Shown: piece by piece, positions 25,700 through 35,400 of the stretch
How the letters are laid out: every line of letters begins with the position of its first letter
How positions within the stretch are numbered: the stretch's first letter is position 1
Assembly (NCBI GenBank): GCA_030386875.1
Contig: CM059577.1
Location: 22,455,038-22,519,037, forward strand
DNA length: 64,000 nucleotides
Direction of reading: 5' to 3'
Source of the DNA: Morinoia aosen
Lineage: Eukaryota > Arthropoda > Malacostraca > Amphipoda > Talitridae
The notes under the pieces: model-generated
Database searches by the model: none
Told to the model about the DNA's origin: nothing
Seen by the model: the letters and a program-made list of their open reading frames with translations, nothing else
Made by a program: the position numbers and the translations under genes

Positions 25700-27298
25700 G
25701 AACCTGTCACCCTTCACGCAGTGTTGCAGTGTTACCTGTCACCCTTCACGCAGTGTTGCAGTGTTACCTGTCACCCTACACGCAGTGTTGCAGTGTTACC
25801 TGTCACCCTACACGCAGTTTTGCAGTGTTACCTGTCACCCTTCACGCAGTGTTGCAGTGTTACCTGTCACCCTTCACGCAGTGTTGCTGTGTTACCCGTC
25901 ACCCTGCACGCAGTGTTGCAGTGTTACCTGTCACCCTACACTCAGTGTTGCAGTGTTACCTGTCACCCTACACGCAGTGTTGCAGTGTTACCTGTCACCC
26001 TACACGCAGTGTTGCAGTGTTACCTGTCACCCTACACGCAGTGTTGCAGTGTTACCTGTCACCCTACACGCAGTGTTGCAGTGTTACCTGTCACCCTGCA
26101 CGCAGTGTTGCAGTGTTACCTGTCACCCATCACGCAGTGTTGCAGTGTTACCTGTCACCCTTCACGCAGTGTTGCAGTGTTACCTGTCACCCTTCACGCA
26201 GTGTTGCAGTGTTACCTGTCACCCTACACTCAGTGTTGCTGTGTTACCTGTCTCCCTTCACGTAGTGTTGCTGTGTTACCTGTCACCCTTCACGCAGTGT
26301 TGCATGTTACCTGTCACCCTACACGCAGTGTTGCAGTGTTACCTGTCACCCTACACGCAGTGTTGCAGTGTTACCTGTCACCCTTCACGCAGTGTTGCAG
26401 TGCTACCTGTCACCCTTCACGCAGTGTTGCAGTGTTACCTGTCACCCTTCACGCAGTGTTGCAGTGTTACCTGTCACCCTACACGCAGTGTTGCAGTGTT
26501 ACCTGTCACCCTTCACGCAGTGTTGCAGTGTTACCTGTCACCCTACACGCAGTGTTGCAGTGTTACCTGTCACCCTACACGCAGTGTTGCAGTGTTACCT
26601 GTCACCCTACACGCAGTGTTGCAGTGTTACCTGTCACCCTTCACGCAGTGTTGCAGTGCTACCTGTCACCCTTCACGCAGTGTTGCTGTGTTACCTTTCA
26701 CCCATCACGCAGTGTTGCAGTGTTACCTGTCACCCTTCTCGCAGCGTTGCTGTGTTACCTGTCACCCATCACGCAGTGTTGCAGTGTTACCTGTCACCCA
26801 TCACGCAGTGTTGCAGTGTTACCTGTCACCCTTCACGCAGTGTTGCAGTGTTACCTGTCACCCATCACGCAGTGTTGCAGTGTTACCTGTCACCCTTCAC
26901 GCAGTGTTGCAGTGTTACCTGTCACCATACACGCAGTGTTGCAGTGTTACCTGTCACCCATCACGCAGTGTTGCAGTGTTACCTGTCACCCTTCACGCAG
27001 TGTTGCAGTGTTACCTGTCACCCATCACGCAGTGTTGCAGTGTTACCTGTCACCCTTCACACAGTGTTGCTGTGTTACCTGTCACCCTTCTCGCAGCGTT
27101 GCTGTGTTACCTGTCACCCTACACGCAGTGTTGCAGTGTTACCTGTCACCCTTCACGCAGTGTTGCAGTGTTACCTGTCACCCTTCACGCAGTGTTGCTG
27201 TGTTACCTGTCACCCATCACGCAGTGTTGCAGTGTTACCTGTCACCCTACACGCAGTGTTGCAGTGTTACCTGTCACCATACACGCAGTGTTGCAGTG
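25700..27298. repeat. 32-bp minisatellite, about 50 copies
   Basis: The unit is GTGTTACCTGTCACCCTTCA followed by CGCAGTGTTGCA, period 32 bp. The variable position is CCCTTCACG, CCCTACACG or CCCATCACG, and GTTGCTGTG alternates with GTTGCAGTG. One unit near 26300 has lost two bases. Three plus-strand frames are open for hundreds of codons and are artefacts. It shares its period, but not clearly its sequence, with the array at 2124. Confidence 0.96.
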
Positions 27299-27339
27299 GC
27301 AACCCTAACCCACAACTACAGCACGTGTGTGCACAGCAG

Positions 27340-27545
27340 TTGTACATACACTGCAGCTGCGTGTAGGAGTTGTGCGACGCTGCTGTATGCAGCAGCTGCG
27401 TGTAGCAGCTGTACGCATCAGCTGCGTGCAGTAGCTGTGCGAAACAACTACATGCAGCAGCTGCATTCAGAAGCTGTATGCAACAGCTGCATTCAGAAGC
27501 TGTATGCAGCAGCTGCGTGCAGCAGCTGTGCGTAGCAGCAGCTAC
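27340..27545. repeat. Degenerate CAGCTG-rich repeat, about 26-28-bp
   Basis: Words GCAGCAGCTGCRTGCAG and AGCTGTRYGCA recur with 24-28-bp spacing. CAGCTG and its neighbours are palindromic, so single strands could form multiple hairpins. It directly follows the 32-bp array after a 40-bp spacer. Confidence 0.75.
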
Positions 27546-28044
27546 CAATTAAAGCTCTGCAGCTGCAAAACTGGAAGCAACATCAGCGCGTGGAGGGAAG
27601 GAGAGGGGGAGGGGAGAGCAAAGCTAGGAGAGGGATGAGATTTGAAAAGAAGAGACGGAGTGTTTGGCGAGGGGAATTGGAAAGTGAGGGAAGTGGGGAG
27701 AGGGAGGAGTGCACACGTGAGAGCTGATGGAATATAATGGAAGCAAAGTGAAGATCGGGAGACGCCTGAACAATGGGAGGGAGGAAGAAAAAGAGTATTA
27801 CAGCGATGAGCTCAGCTGGGAACGAAGTATGGAATGGCTTGGAGAAGAAAGGATGGCACGGGGTAGGCTGATGAAGCGTTCATTCTAAGTGAGAAGATGG
27901 AAATCAAGGAAGAAATGAGAACAACAGCGAATGGAATGGCAGCAGGACAAGAGCTGGAGTTCGGAAATCATTAAAAATTATTACATAAAAAAAGCGATAA
28001 AAACTGGAAATCAACACAATGAACACGAAGAAAAACAGTAAATG
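27546..28044. other. Purine-rich unique sequence
   Basis: GGGAGG/GAAGAGA-rich plus strand from about 27590 to 27900. No gene recognised. Confidence 0.4.
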
Positions 28045-28320
28045 ATGTCTGGACGCGGTGTGGTGACGGGTGTAGACAGTCTCACGGGCTGACGGCGGAG
28101 GCAGGTGACAGGTGAGAGTGACACCGAGGCGTGACAGGAGATCGACACAGCAAAGAGTTACAGATGAAGGTAGCTGGTGACAGGAAAATGACAGGAGACG
28201 GTGATAGAATAGAATGACAGGAGACGGTGACAGGATAGAGTGACAGGAGACGATCACAGGATAGAATGGTAGGGACGGTAAGAGGATAAAGTGACAGAAA
28301 ATAGTTACGGATGAATGAAT
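28045..28320. repeat. Degenerate 26-bp repeat, about 8 copies
   Basis: Best copies at 28190-28270 read AATGACAGGAGACGGTGACA followed by GGATAG, with 26-bp spacing. Outer copies (GACAGGTGAGAGTGAC, GGTAGGGACGGTAAGAG) are more diverged. Confidence 0.75.
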
Positions 28321-28974
28321 TAAAAACAAATGGACGTTACATAAATGGCTGTGCATCAGTCGGGCAACGAAGCGTGACAGGCATGTGGTGCTGATGCAAA
28401 ACATTAAATTCACGGAAACAAAATAGTCAACAGCACAAATTGGTGTAGAATAACATTACTCCCTTCGTTATTATAAACATTATAGTCAAGTTTTGTGATT
28501 GAAGTTATCATTCATGTTTAGGAAATTTTTAGTTTTTCAATATTTTAAACAATTTAAACAATTTATTTACTACAGGTGATACAGAGGTAGAATGTTTCTC
28601 AAGTCTAGCACAATGATCAAACTAGAGTATAGCTACCTGTGGGCCCGAACAAGTTCAGCGACTTCTAGGGCATCCTACCATCACGTTATTCAAGGGTGTA
28701 TAATAATGCTTAACCTAATTCACTCAACCTAGTTTCACATTAGACTGATCAATGAGATAATTAACTCGATATTTGATGCTGTATTTTACAATATAGGTAA
28801 AATCCGCTATAGTTAACAATATATTCGATACAACGATTTAAGAGCAGACTGAAGATCGGTTATGTTACCCGTGGCAAGTTACATTTTTTGGACCAGACAT
28901 GTAGGGAGCAAGATGTGACTTGGTGATCTTACACGACTAGTATTCTGATAGAAAGTGAGACTCAAGATGTCTTT
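28321..28974. other. Unique sequence, no gene recognised
   Basis: AT-rich with no visible repeat, RNA or element. Confidence 0.35.
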
Positions 28975-29325
28975 TGAATATTTTGTTTTATAATGAATAA
29001 TCATTACGATTTAAGGAGTTATTAGTTTTTTACTATTTTATAATAAGTTATCATTAATATTTAAGGAGCTATTTGTTTTATCATATTTCATAATAAATTA
29101 TCATTTTACTTAAAAAGTTAATAGTTATTTACATTTCATAATAAGTTTTCATTAATATATAGGGAGCTATTAGTTTCATGATATCTCATGATAAATTATC
29201 ATTTTATTTAAAGAGTTAGTAGTTATTTGCATTTTATAATAAGTTTTCACTAATATTTAGGGCGCTTTGAGTTTTATGATATTTCATGATAAGTCATCAT
29301 TAATATTTAAGGAGTTTTTAGCGAT
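28975..29325. repeat. About 49-bp AT-rich repeat with alternating A/B units, about 7 copies
   Basis: A-type units (TCATTAATATTTAAGGAGCT plus ATTTGTTTTATCATATTTCA) alternate with B-type units (TCATTTTACTTAAAAAGTTA plus ATAGTTATTTACATTTCA). The lengths are about 50 and 48 bp. This gives a dimeric higher-order period of about 98 bp. Copies are diverged, so the array is older than the large minisatellites. Confidence 0.8.
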
Positions 29326-30429
29326 AGGGAAACAGTTTGACCTTCTATTCTTATACGTCAATCTGAACGAGAGTCCGTTCCGTTAGCGAAACCTGAGAAG
29401 ATAGTTACGTTGATTGAACCATCAGTTTGTAGTTGTTCTGGCTAAACGAATGTGAAGGCAAGTAACACCATGAAGCAGCGAGCAGTAACATCAGTACCGT
29501 GTAACAACTTGTAGCAACGTACAGTAACATGTAGCACATGCAGTATAAGTGTAGCAACATGCAACAGTATGCAGCTGCATGCAGCAACACATTTGCCTTT
29601 TGCAAATTCTGGCAAGATGGCGGCAGTTTTACAAAGAATCTGATTGTGGTATTGGGGTAAAAAGTAGCTTATCCTAATTTCCAACAAAACTTTTATGACA
29701 TGGAGTGAAAGTGATCAAAAGCTACCTACATAGTATGTGAGGATGCGTAGATTCTTAATAAATACTCTCTAGGTGCAGGTACGCAATGTGAGTTTTTAGG
29801 ACAAAAACGAGTTTAGGGCGACTAAATGCAGGAATTGCAGTGTACAGAAGAAAGGATTGTACCTAAGACAGGCTTCGACAACACAACGTTACATTTTGAG
29901 CTGTTGTCCTTTCTTGATATTGAACTGTGCCAGACTTTTGTTGTTAATGACGGTCTTGGACAATCAATGTAGGATCAATGTCAATAAAGGATCAATATCA
30001 AAATATAATAATATAGAATCATTGTCAGTATAAGATCATTATCAGTACAAGTTCAATTTTAAAACAAAAAATGTGAGAAATAGCTTTATCTTATTTAACT
30101 TCTATTTTTCAATGACAAAATAATAATATATCCACGTTTGTACTGCAAGAAAATATATGAATTCAATATTATTTCTGTTTTAATTGTTCAATCTGACGGC
30201 ACGAGCTAACAGCGGACATAAATTAGGTCGATTGCGCTTTTATTTTCTGCAGTTTCAAAAACAACTTAATGAAAGTGAGTTTTAGATGCACTCATTCCTC
30301 GTAAAGATTACCTCTGCATATCTCCTACGGAGATTCACAGCCTGGTCAGCTCTGTTCTATGGGAAATGAATGCCAGTTTAAAGCTAACCTTAATTTTGCC
30401 CCATCTTTTCATCATCAAGGGCGGGAAAT
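29326..30429. other. Unique sequence with two eroded short repeats
   Basis: At 29460-29590 AGTAACAT, TGTAGCAAC and CATGCAGC words recur irregularly. At 29945-30055 GGATCAATRTCA or GATCATTATCAGTA recurs every 25-28 bp about four times. No gene recognised. Confidence 0.5.
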
Positions 30430-30836
30430 CACAGCAAGCACCGCAACATGCAACACGGCATGCAGTAACATGCAACTCATCACACAATATACCACACAAC
30501 ACGCAGCACGCAGCACAACACACCACAAAACAAAACACACAGCACACCACACTACACACAACACGCCACACAACACACAACACACCACACAAGACACAAC
30601 ACGCCCCACAACACAACACACAACACAACACACCACGCAGCATAACGCAACACACAACACACCACACAACACAAAACACCACACAACACAACACACAACA
30701 CACCACGCAGCATAACGCAACACACAACACACACTACAACACAAAACACCACACAACACAACACACAACACAACACACAACACAACACACCACACAACAC
30801 AAAACACCACACAACACAACACACAACACAACAAAA
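30430..30836. repeat. AC-rich low-complexity array (ACACA/ACAAC/ACCAC)
   Basis: Almost no T or G from about 30540 to 30830. A compound block containing ACCACGCAGCATAACGCAAC occurs twice, 70 bp apart (30632 and 30702), showing block duplication. Minus-strand frames are Cys/Val-rich artefacts. Confidence 0.92.
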
Positions 30837-30924
30837 GGCGGCCTCATATCGCCGCACGCAGCCGCCGCTCGTAAAATACGCAACGCGTCGGGAAAAATCT
30901 GACTTTTGGGAGCCACTACGGTTA

Positions 30925-31195
30925 TTGCAGCGGCCACCTGTGTGGTCCACACTGCAATACGGGGCTACACAGCCTGTGTGGGCTACACAGGTTGTGTGGT
31001 CAACACAGGCAGTATGATAAATACAAGCAACGTAGTCTCCTCGTGCTGTGTGGGCTATAGCATACAGGCTGTATTTTGGTCCTCGCATAACGTGTAGTGA
31101 ACACAGGCTGTATGGTCTACTCAAGCTACGTATCTACACAGGCTATACGATTTACACACTCTGTGTGAGCTACACAAACTGTGTGGCTTCATCGG
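30925..31195. repeat. Degenerate 23-28-bp repeat (ACACAGGCTGTRTGGTC type)
   Basis: Words such as CTACACAGCCTGTGTGGG, CTACACAGGTTGTGTGGTC, GAACACAGGCTGTATGGTC and CTACACAAACTGTGTGG recur. Spacing and sequence are irregular, so this is an old array. Confidence 0.75.
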
Positions 31196-31774
31196 TGTGA
31201 GCATGGGGGAGTAGTCAGGAAGTTCTAATTTCATGGCAGCACCCGCCTAAGCCGAGCTGAAAATGTGTGTTTTGAACTGGATGCCGTATTTCAAATGCTA
31301 GAATGCATATGCCTTCAATGTGAGTAAAGTTAATTCAGCTTTTCACTGAATCTTACTTGAATCTAAAGCAAAAAATTACAATAATAATAGCTAGGAAGTT
31401 TTCCCCTAGAAATCGCGGAAAAGTTGCTGTAATGAACTTTGGGATTCGTTACTTGCCTGAGACGTCAAGGTAGTTTCCCTCCAGCGTATTTTCTGAGTTA
31501 GGTTTTAATATTATGGACCATCAAGTTATTTTCATAGGTAAAGAATGTGATAACACGGTCCTCACCGCTGTACAAAATACAGCACAAATCGACCCTGGCC
31601 CTGCTGATGCGTTACGTTGTCAACGAAATTATTACGCACTGCCGAATATCGAAAGGCCAGTCACTAAGCAGAATTTGTCCTAAAACTGACACACCTATCC
31701 AATCCGCGTTAATTAGTCACAAAAGCGCCCTCAAAAAAGTGTGCTATCCAAATACATCATCATTCAATGCACCG
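31196..31774. other. Unique sequence, no gene recognised
   Basis: No credible coding frame, RNA or element in this spacer before the two-hairpin repeat. Confidence 0.35.
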
Positions 31775-31893
31775 TGACACACTTATGTGTGTCATAGTTT
31801 GATGCGACACACATAAGTGTGCCAACCATGACACCCGCAGTGTGAGTCAGCTCTGTGTTCCATAAATGTTTCACTTTCTCACACTGACTAGCG
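31775..31893. repeat. Two-hairpin dispersed repeat, copy A
   Basis: Hairpin 1 is perfect: CACACTTATGTGTGTC (31778-31793) pairs with GACACACATAAGTGTG (31806-31821). It is followed by CCAACCATGACA. Hairpin 2 pairs CAGTGTGAG (31838-31846) with CTCACACTG (31878-31886). The same order (hairpin 1, CCAACCATGACA, a CATAAATRT-containing spacer, hairpin 2) occurs at 54595-54725. It may be a MITE or a structured-RNA-derived element; unidentified. Confidence 0.7.
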
Positions 31894-32229
31894 GTTACAC
31901 ATGTGAATAGATAATATCTAAGATTTAAAAAATAACAGTAAAAATTTTAAGGGTACTGGGAAGAATCATGTTGAATTCACAAAATCCAAGTATTATGCAT
32001 TAACATGAACATTTACCTTTGGAAACGTGCCCTGACGTTTTTATGCCCCATGGTCAATGATAAACACCGATAGGTATTATAAAAATTTTGGATTACGGTT
32101 TGACACGCTTTTGTGTCAAAATTTCTCTTGGTGTGCGCCTTTTGGTTCAAGAATCGCTTGACAAGAGCAGGAAATCTCTACAAACAGGAGAATTTTTGTG
32201 ACATCCTTGCATGAACTTGATACAAATGG
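31894..32229. other. Unique spacer with a third small palindrome
   Basis: TTTGACAC at 32099 pairs with GTGTCAAA ending at 32120 around GCTTTT. The motif resembles hairpin 1 of the 31775 repeat. No gene. Confidence 0.4.
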
Positions 32230-32520
32230 ACTGGGAGTACGTAGCGAACGAACATACAGAAAGAACTCCATGAGGAACATATAGGAAGTTAAGTACTCGC
32301 AGGAATATGCTGTGTACGCGAAGGAATGTATTTCGTATGTGCATGAAAACGTAACATACGTGTGAATATACGTTCCATAATCCCAGGAATACGTTACATA
32401 CGGGCAAGTATACGTTACATACGAGTATGAAGTCATTACGTTCTTACATGATGTCATTACCTATGTGCATGCTGTCGTTATCATATACGTGCATGAACAC
32501 GTTACGTTTGCGCAAGTATA
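32230..32520. repeat. Degenerate 27-28-bp minisatellite, left part (split by a transposon)
   Basis: TATACGTTAC(A/G)T, GTGCATGAA and AGTCATTAC words recur about every 27-28 bp. The same repeat resumes at 34165-34310, immediately after the mariner-like element, so the element was inserted into a pre-existing array. Confidence 0.75.
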
Positions 32521-32633
32521 CAGGGTGTTCGACACTTTTGTTGCCAAACTTTACCATAAGGTATCGATCGTCGAAATGAACACTTTTTATTCTATTAAGG
32601 TATGGTCTAAAACGCTTAGTTAAAGAGTTACAA
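32521..32633. repeat. Left terminal inverted repeat of the mariner-like element
   Basis: 113 bp, pairs with 34052-34164 at about 94 percent identity by direct comparison. The outermost bases are CAGGGTG. Confidence 0.93.
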
Positions 32634-32865
32634 GGACTTGAAGTTGGACAGTTATTAAACATAATTCGTACACTCTCTTGCGGAGACTAATCCAAGGCGG
32701 TAAACTGCGGTACATCAATGGCAAGGATGCGACGTGAGAAGTTGGGCAAGCATGTGAAACATTTATTATTATTAATAAACATTAACTTTTTATTGTTGTG
32801 ACAAGGAAAAAGCATTTTCGACAGTAATTATTATGAGCACAACAAACGAAACCGTAAACTAGGTT

Positions 32866-33950
32866 TCATGTTTGCAAAAATTGTTCAAAATGACGCCCAT
32901 TTGTTTCGATGCAGGCGTTCAAACGCCGCTCCAATGATTGGCGGACGCGAGCAAAGACACCAGGAGTTTCACGAATCCTTTCCGAGGCTTCAACAATCCT
33001 ACCCATCAGGTCCTCTTCGGATTGAATCGGTGTTTCATACACTAAACGTTTCATATATGCCCCCAGAAAAAGTAATCTAGGGGCGTTATATCAGGAGATC
33101 TTGGTGGCCACGCGAAGAGGCCGCCACGGCCTATCCAGCGATTGGGATATCGGACATCCAATAAATACCTGACAGCAACCGCAAAGTATGCAGAACCACC
33201 GTCATGTTGAAAATACATCCCTCTGATGTCAGCTAAAGGTACATATTCCAGTAGTTCTGGCAATACTTCATTAAGAAAAATGTAATAGGTACGTCCTTTT
33301 AGGCTCTCTGGTAAGATGTATGACCCAATCAGATGGTCACCAAGAATTCCTGCCCAAACATTTACGGCGAATCTAACCTGATGTCGACATTGTCTTGTAA
33401 CATGTGGATTGTTGCCAGACCACATGTGCACGTTATGGAGATTAAGTATTTCTTCTCGAGTAAATGACGCTTCGTCTGTGAATAAGACTCGTGATGGGAA
33501 ACTTGGTTGTTGATCTGTTTTCTGTTGAAACCACCTCGCAAATTCAATGCGACGTTTGAAATCTTCACCGTGCAATTCCTGCACACGCTGTGAGTGGAAT
33601 GGATGTTGACCACTGTTATGTAGTATTTGCCACACAGTAGTTTTGCTTAAATGTAAAACACATGCACAAGAACGAGTGCTTGAAGTGGGATTGTTTCGAA
33701 AATATTCTAAGACATCTTCCACCTTGTCTGGATCTGCTACTCTCCTTTGGCGTCTTCCTTCAGGTCGTGGTCTGTGAAATGATCCGCATTCACGTAATCT
33801 CCGGTGTATGGCTGTGAATGTTTGACCCGATGGAACATGTCTGTTAGGATGCCTTTCTGCGTAAATGCGAACAGCCTCCCTAGAATTTCCATTTGCGGCA
33901 CCATACACTAGGTGCATATCCACTAATTCAGCATTGGATACTCCCTCCAT
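32866..33950 (-). pseudogene. DD41D mariner-like transposase with a single frameshift
   Basis: This enzyme family cuts and inserts its own element at TA sites. I choose the ATG at 33950 (MEGVSNAELVDMHLVYG). The frame is open 15 codons further upstream but has no ATG there. The N-terminus (about residues 5-100) fits the DUF4817-type helix-turn-helix seen in arthropod transposases. The catalytic segment shows LFTDEASF (first Asp), FQHDGGSAYF (second Asp) and PPRSPDITPLDYFFWGHI (third Asp), with 41 residues between the second and third. The usual A-P-A-H after the second Asp is G-S-A-Y here, a change at a conserved site. The frame stops after FFWGHI at 33051. The expected continuation (KRLVYETPIQSEEDL to FEQFLQT) is in another frame at 32866-33054, overlapping by ATGA. 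A one-base loss or two-base gain therefore breaks the C-terminal 62 residues. Confidence 0.9.
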
Positions 33951-34051
33951 TGCCGGTGATACAATTGCAGCCGAAGAAGTACTAACAGTAAACAAAGCAA
34001 CCTTTGTTCGAGGAGCACTCAGAATATCGGAAGAAAATTAACTTCACGTAT

Positions 34052-34164
34052 TTGTAACTTTTTAACGAAGCATTTTAGACCATACCTTAATAGAATAAAA
34101 AGTGTTCATTTCGACGATCGCTACCTTATGTTAAAGTTTGGCAACAAAAGTGTCAGACACCCTG
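34052..34164. repeat. Right terminal inverted repeat of the mariner-like element
   Basis: Inverted copy of 32521-32633. It ends CACCCTG followed by the TA duplication. Confidence 0.93.
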
Positions 34165-34310
34165 TATATTACTTTCGGTCATGAAGTCATTACCCATGTA
34201 CGTTCATGTATACGTTACGTGCGTGCATGAAGTTATTATCTAAGTGCATGTATACGCTACGTGTGCGCCAGAGTACATTACGTACTTGCATGAAGTCATG
34301 TCAGACGCTC
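34165..34310. repeat. Degenerate 27-28-bp minisatellite, right part
   Basis: CATGAAGTCATTAC, TATACGTTACGTG and GTGCATG words continue the array seen at 32230-32520 on the other side of the transposon. Confidence 0.75.
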
Positions 34311-34353
34311 GCAGCGCCGTTCCCTGCGGACAGCGTGGCTGCACCCGGTGTCT

Positions 34354-34370
34354 GGGGGGGGGGGGGGGGG
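34354..34370 (+). repeat. Poly-G tract, G17
   Basis: Seventeen consecutive G. Such tracts form G-quadruplexes and are prone to sequencing-length errors, so the exact count is uncertain. Confidence 0.9.
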
Positions 34371-34514
34371 TGAGGGAAAGGGGTGTTAGTGAGCAGCTGA
34401 AATAAGTAGAATACCATACTCATCAAAATGTGAAAATATTGCTTAAAGAAAGCATACTTTTATTTTTACCGTTAAATATATTTAAATTTATTTTCAAGTT
34501 TTTCGTAAAAAATT

Positions 34515-34735
34515 GAAACTCTCAGTGCTCGTCATAGCCGTGTGGTTTCAGGACCTGCCTCCGTGCAGGCAACGGGGGTTCGAATTCCGGCGCTGGTGGC
34601 GATTTTCTTCGTTGGGTATAGGGGAAAAATTCAAAGCACATACCCCACTCCACCCAGGTGTCTGAAATGGGTACCTGTCTTGACCGGGGGAAAGCGTCCT
34701 GGCGTCCTGGTGTTGGTTATAAGGCATTATAGAAT
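34515..34735 (+). mobile_element. tRNA-derived SINE
   Basis: The segment starts with a pol III A-box-like TAGCCGTGTGGTT (34535-34547) and a B-box-like GGGTTCGAATTCC about 35 bp downstream, the spacing found in tRNA genes. The tRNA-like head lacks a good cloverleaf, so it is a SINE rather than a tRNA gene. The body continues with TCTGAAATGGGTACCTG and GACCGGGGGAAAGCG. The 3' limit is uncertain (about 34700-34740, near TTATAAGGCATTATAG). I know no named family for it. No target duplication was found by eye. Confidence 0.6.
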
Positions 34736-34811
34736 TAAAAGGGCGATTTTTAGGAAATCTAATACGTAGAATAAAAACAAGAACCAATATAAAAGGAAAC
34801 ATTCTTTTAAT

Positions 34812-34846
34812 GGCAAACGTTTCGGAATCCCTGATTCCGTCATCAG
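34812..34846 (-). ncRNA. Hammerhead ribozyme remnant of the Penelope-like element
   Basis: Read on the minus strand: CTGATGA, then stem II CGGAATC, loop AGG, GATTCCG overlapping GAAAC, then GTTTGCC. Core strands CUGAUGA and GAAA are exact, and stem II is 6-7 bp. Hammerheads of Penelope-like elements have a very short stem III closed by A15.1-U16.1 before the cleavage site. Here the expected GUC reads GCC, which breaks that pair, and I find no stem I complement around it. It is probably an inactive relic. Confidence 0.65.
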
Positions 34847-34957
34847 TGCTGTGAAGCATAAAATAAAAAACGATAATGAAGAAATTGCAAAAAAGCTTTG
34901 AGAAAATATTCTAGCAATCAAACCAACACACAATAACATCTACAAAAAGTAACAGAA

Positions 34958-35395
34958 CTACACACACACACACACACACACTCTTAGGCACACAGTTGGG
35001 GCAATATTTAATTTCATCGCACTTTGGTCATTATTTAACTGAGGTCTATGGGTAAAAATGAACAAGGATTCCAAAATTCTAAGATCAAATTCCTCTGTGG
35101 TTCTACAAAGTGCGGAGAAATTGGAATTTTTGAAAGGGTGGTTTGAACTACAGCAATGATCTCGGATAGCTGACTGGGAGGGAGACGAGTATGGATGACC
35201 GGTTCTATGGGAGATACCAGAGTGTTGGCTGTGACGAATAAATTGCTGGAGCGTGGTACTTACAACATAGGACTGCAGGCAGCAATCACATTTATACAAG
35301 TATACACAACCACTTCTCATGCACTCTTCCAAATCTCTTTCCTATTAAAAAATGAACCTATTTTAAAATTATTTCTATAAGGCATTTTTTTATAA
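34958..35395 (-). pseudogene. GIY-YIG endonuclease fragment of a Penelope-like element
   Basis: Reading minus from about 35395: MPYRNNFKIGSFFNRKE, then a frameshift near 35325, then RSGCVYLYKCDCCLQSYVVS, then HSGISHRTGHPYSS, SAIRDHCCSSNHPF and LRILESLFIFTHRPQLN. This order (FKIG..F, VYxYxCxxC, SYVG-like, SAIRDHC, ILESLFIxxxRPxLN) is that of the GIY-YIG domain closing Penelope-like proteins, which nicks target DNA. The diagnostic YVG is YVV here. The frame from 35332 opens without an ATG, as expected for an internal fragment. The tail is degraded into CA-repeat coding (VCVCVCV). Confidence 0.78.
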
Positions 35396-35400
35396 GGCAT

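Larger units (their letters stand above)
32521..34164 (-). mobile_element. Mariner-like (DD41D) DNA transposon, nearly complete, 1644 bp
   Basis: The element has inverted terminal repeats of about 113 bp (32521-32633 and 34052-34164) that differ at about 7 positions. The ends begin CAGGGTGTTCGACAC on the left and, read inward, CAGGGTGTCTGACAC on the right. TA dinucleotides flank both ends (32519-32520 and 34165-34166), the target duplication typical of Tc1/mariner elements. Inside is a single minus-strand transposase frame with one frameshift. Length, TIRs, TA duplication and gene content agree with an autonomous element that decayed only slightly, so its insertion should be fairly recent. 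Confidence 0.93.
34805..35400 (-). mobile_element. Penelope-like retroelement, 5'-truncated 3' end
   Basis: It contains the C-terminal GIY-YIG endonuclease part of a Penelope-like element and, downstream on the same strand, a hammerhead-ribozyme-like motif of the kind these elements carry in their terminal repeats. The reverse transcriptase part is absent, so the copy was truncated at its 5' end, as is usual for such elements. A (CA)11 tract at 34959-34981 lies just after the coding remnant. It sits about 70 bp from the SINE, in opposite orientation. Confidence 0.75.

Noticed and set aside
25659..27535. Plus-strand frames of 549, 615 and 332 codons (CYLSPFTQCC-type repeats)
   Set aside because: Three overlapping phases of one 32-bp minisatellite are open at once, which is a repeat artefact.
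33951..33995. 15-codon upstream extension of the mariner-like transposase
   Set aside because: The extension would begin at TTG, while the ATG at 33950 gives a family-like N-terminus.
34530..34605. Possible true tRNA gene at the SINE head
   Set aside because: A- and B-box-like words exist, but the sequence does not fold into a convincing cloverleaf and continues into a SINE-like body.
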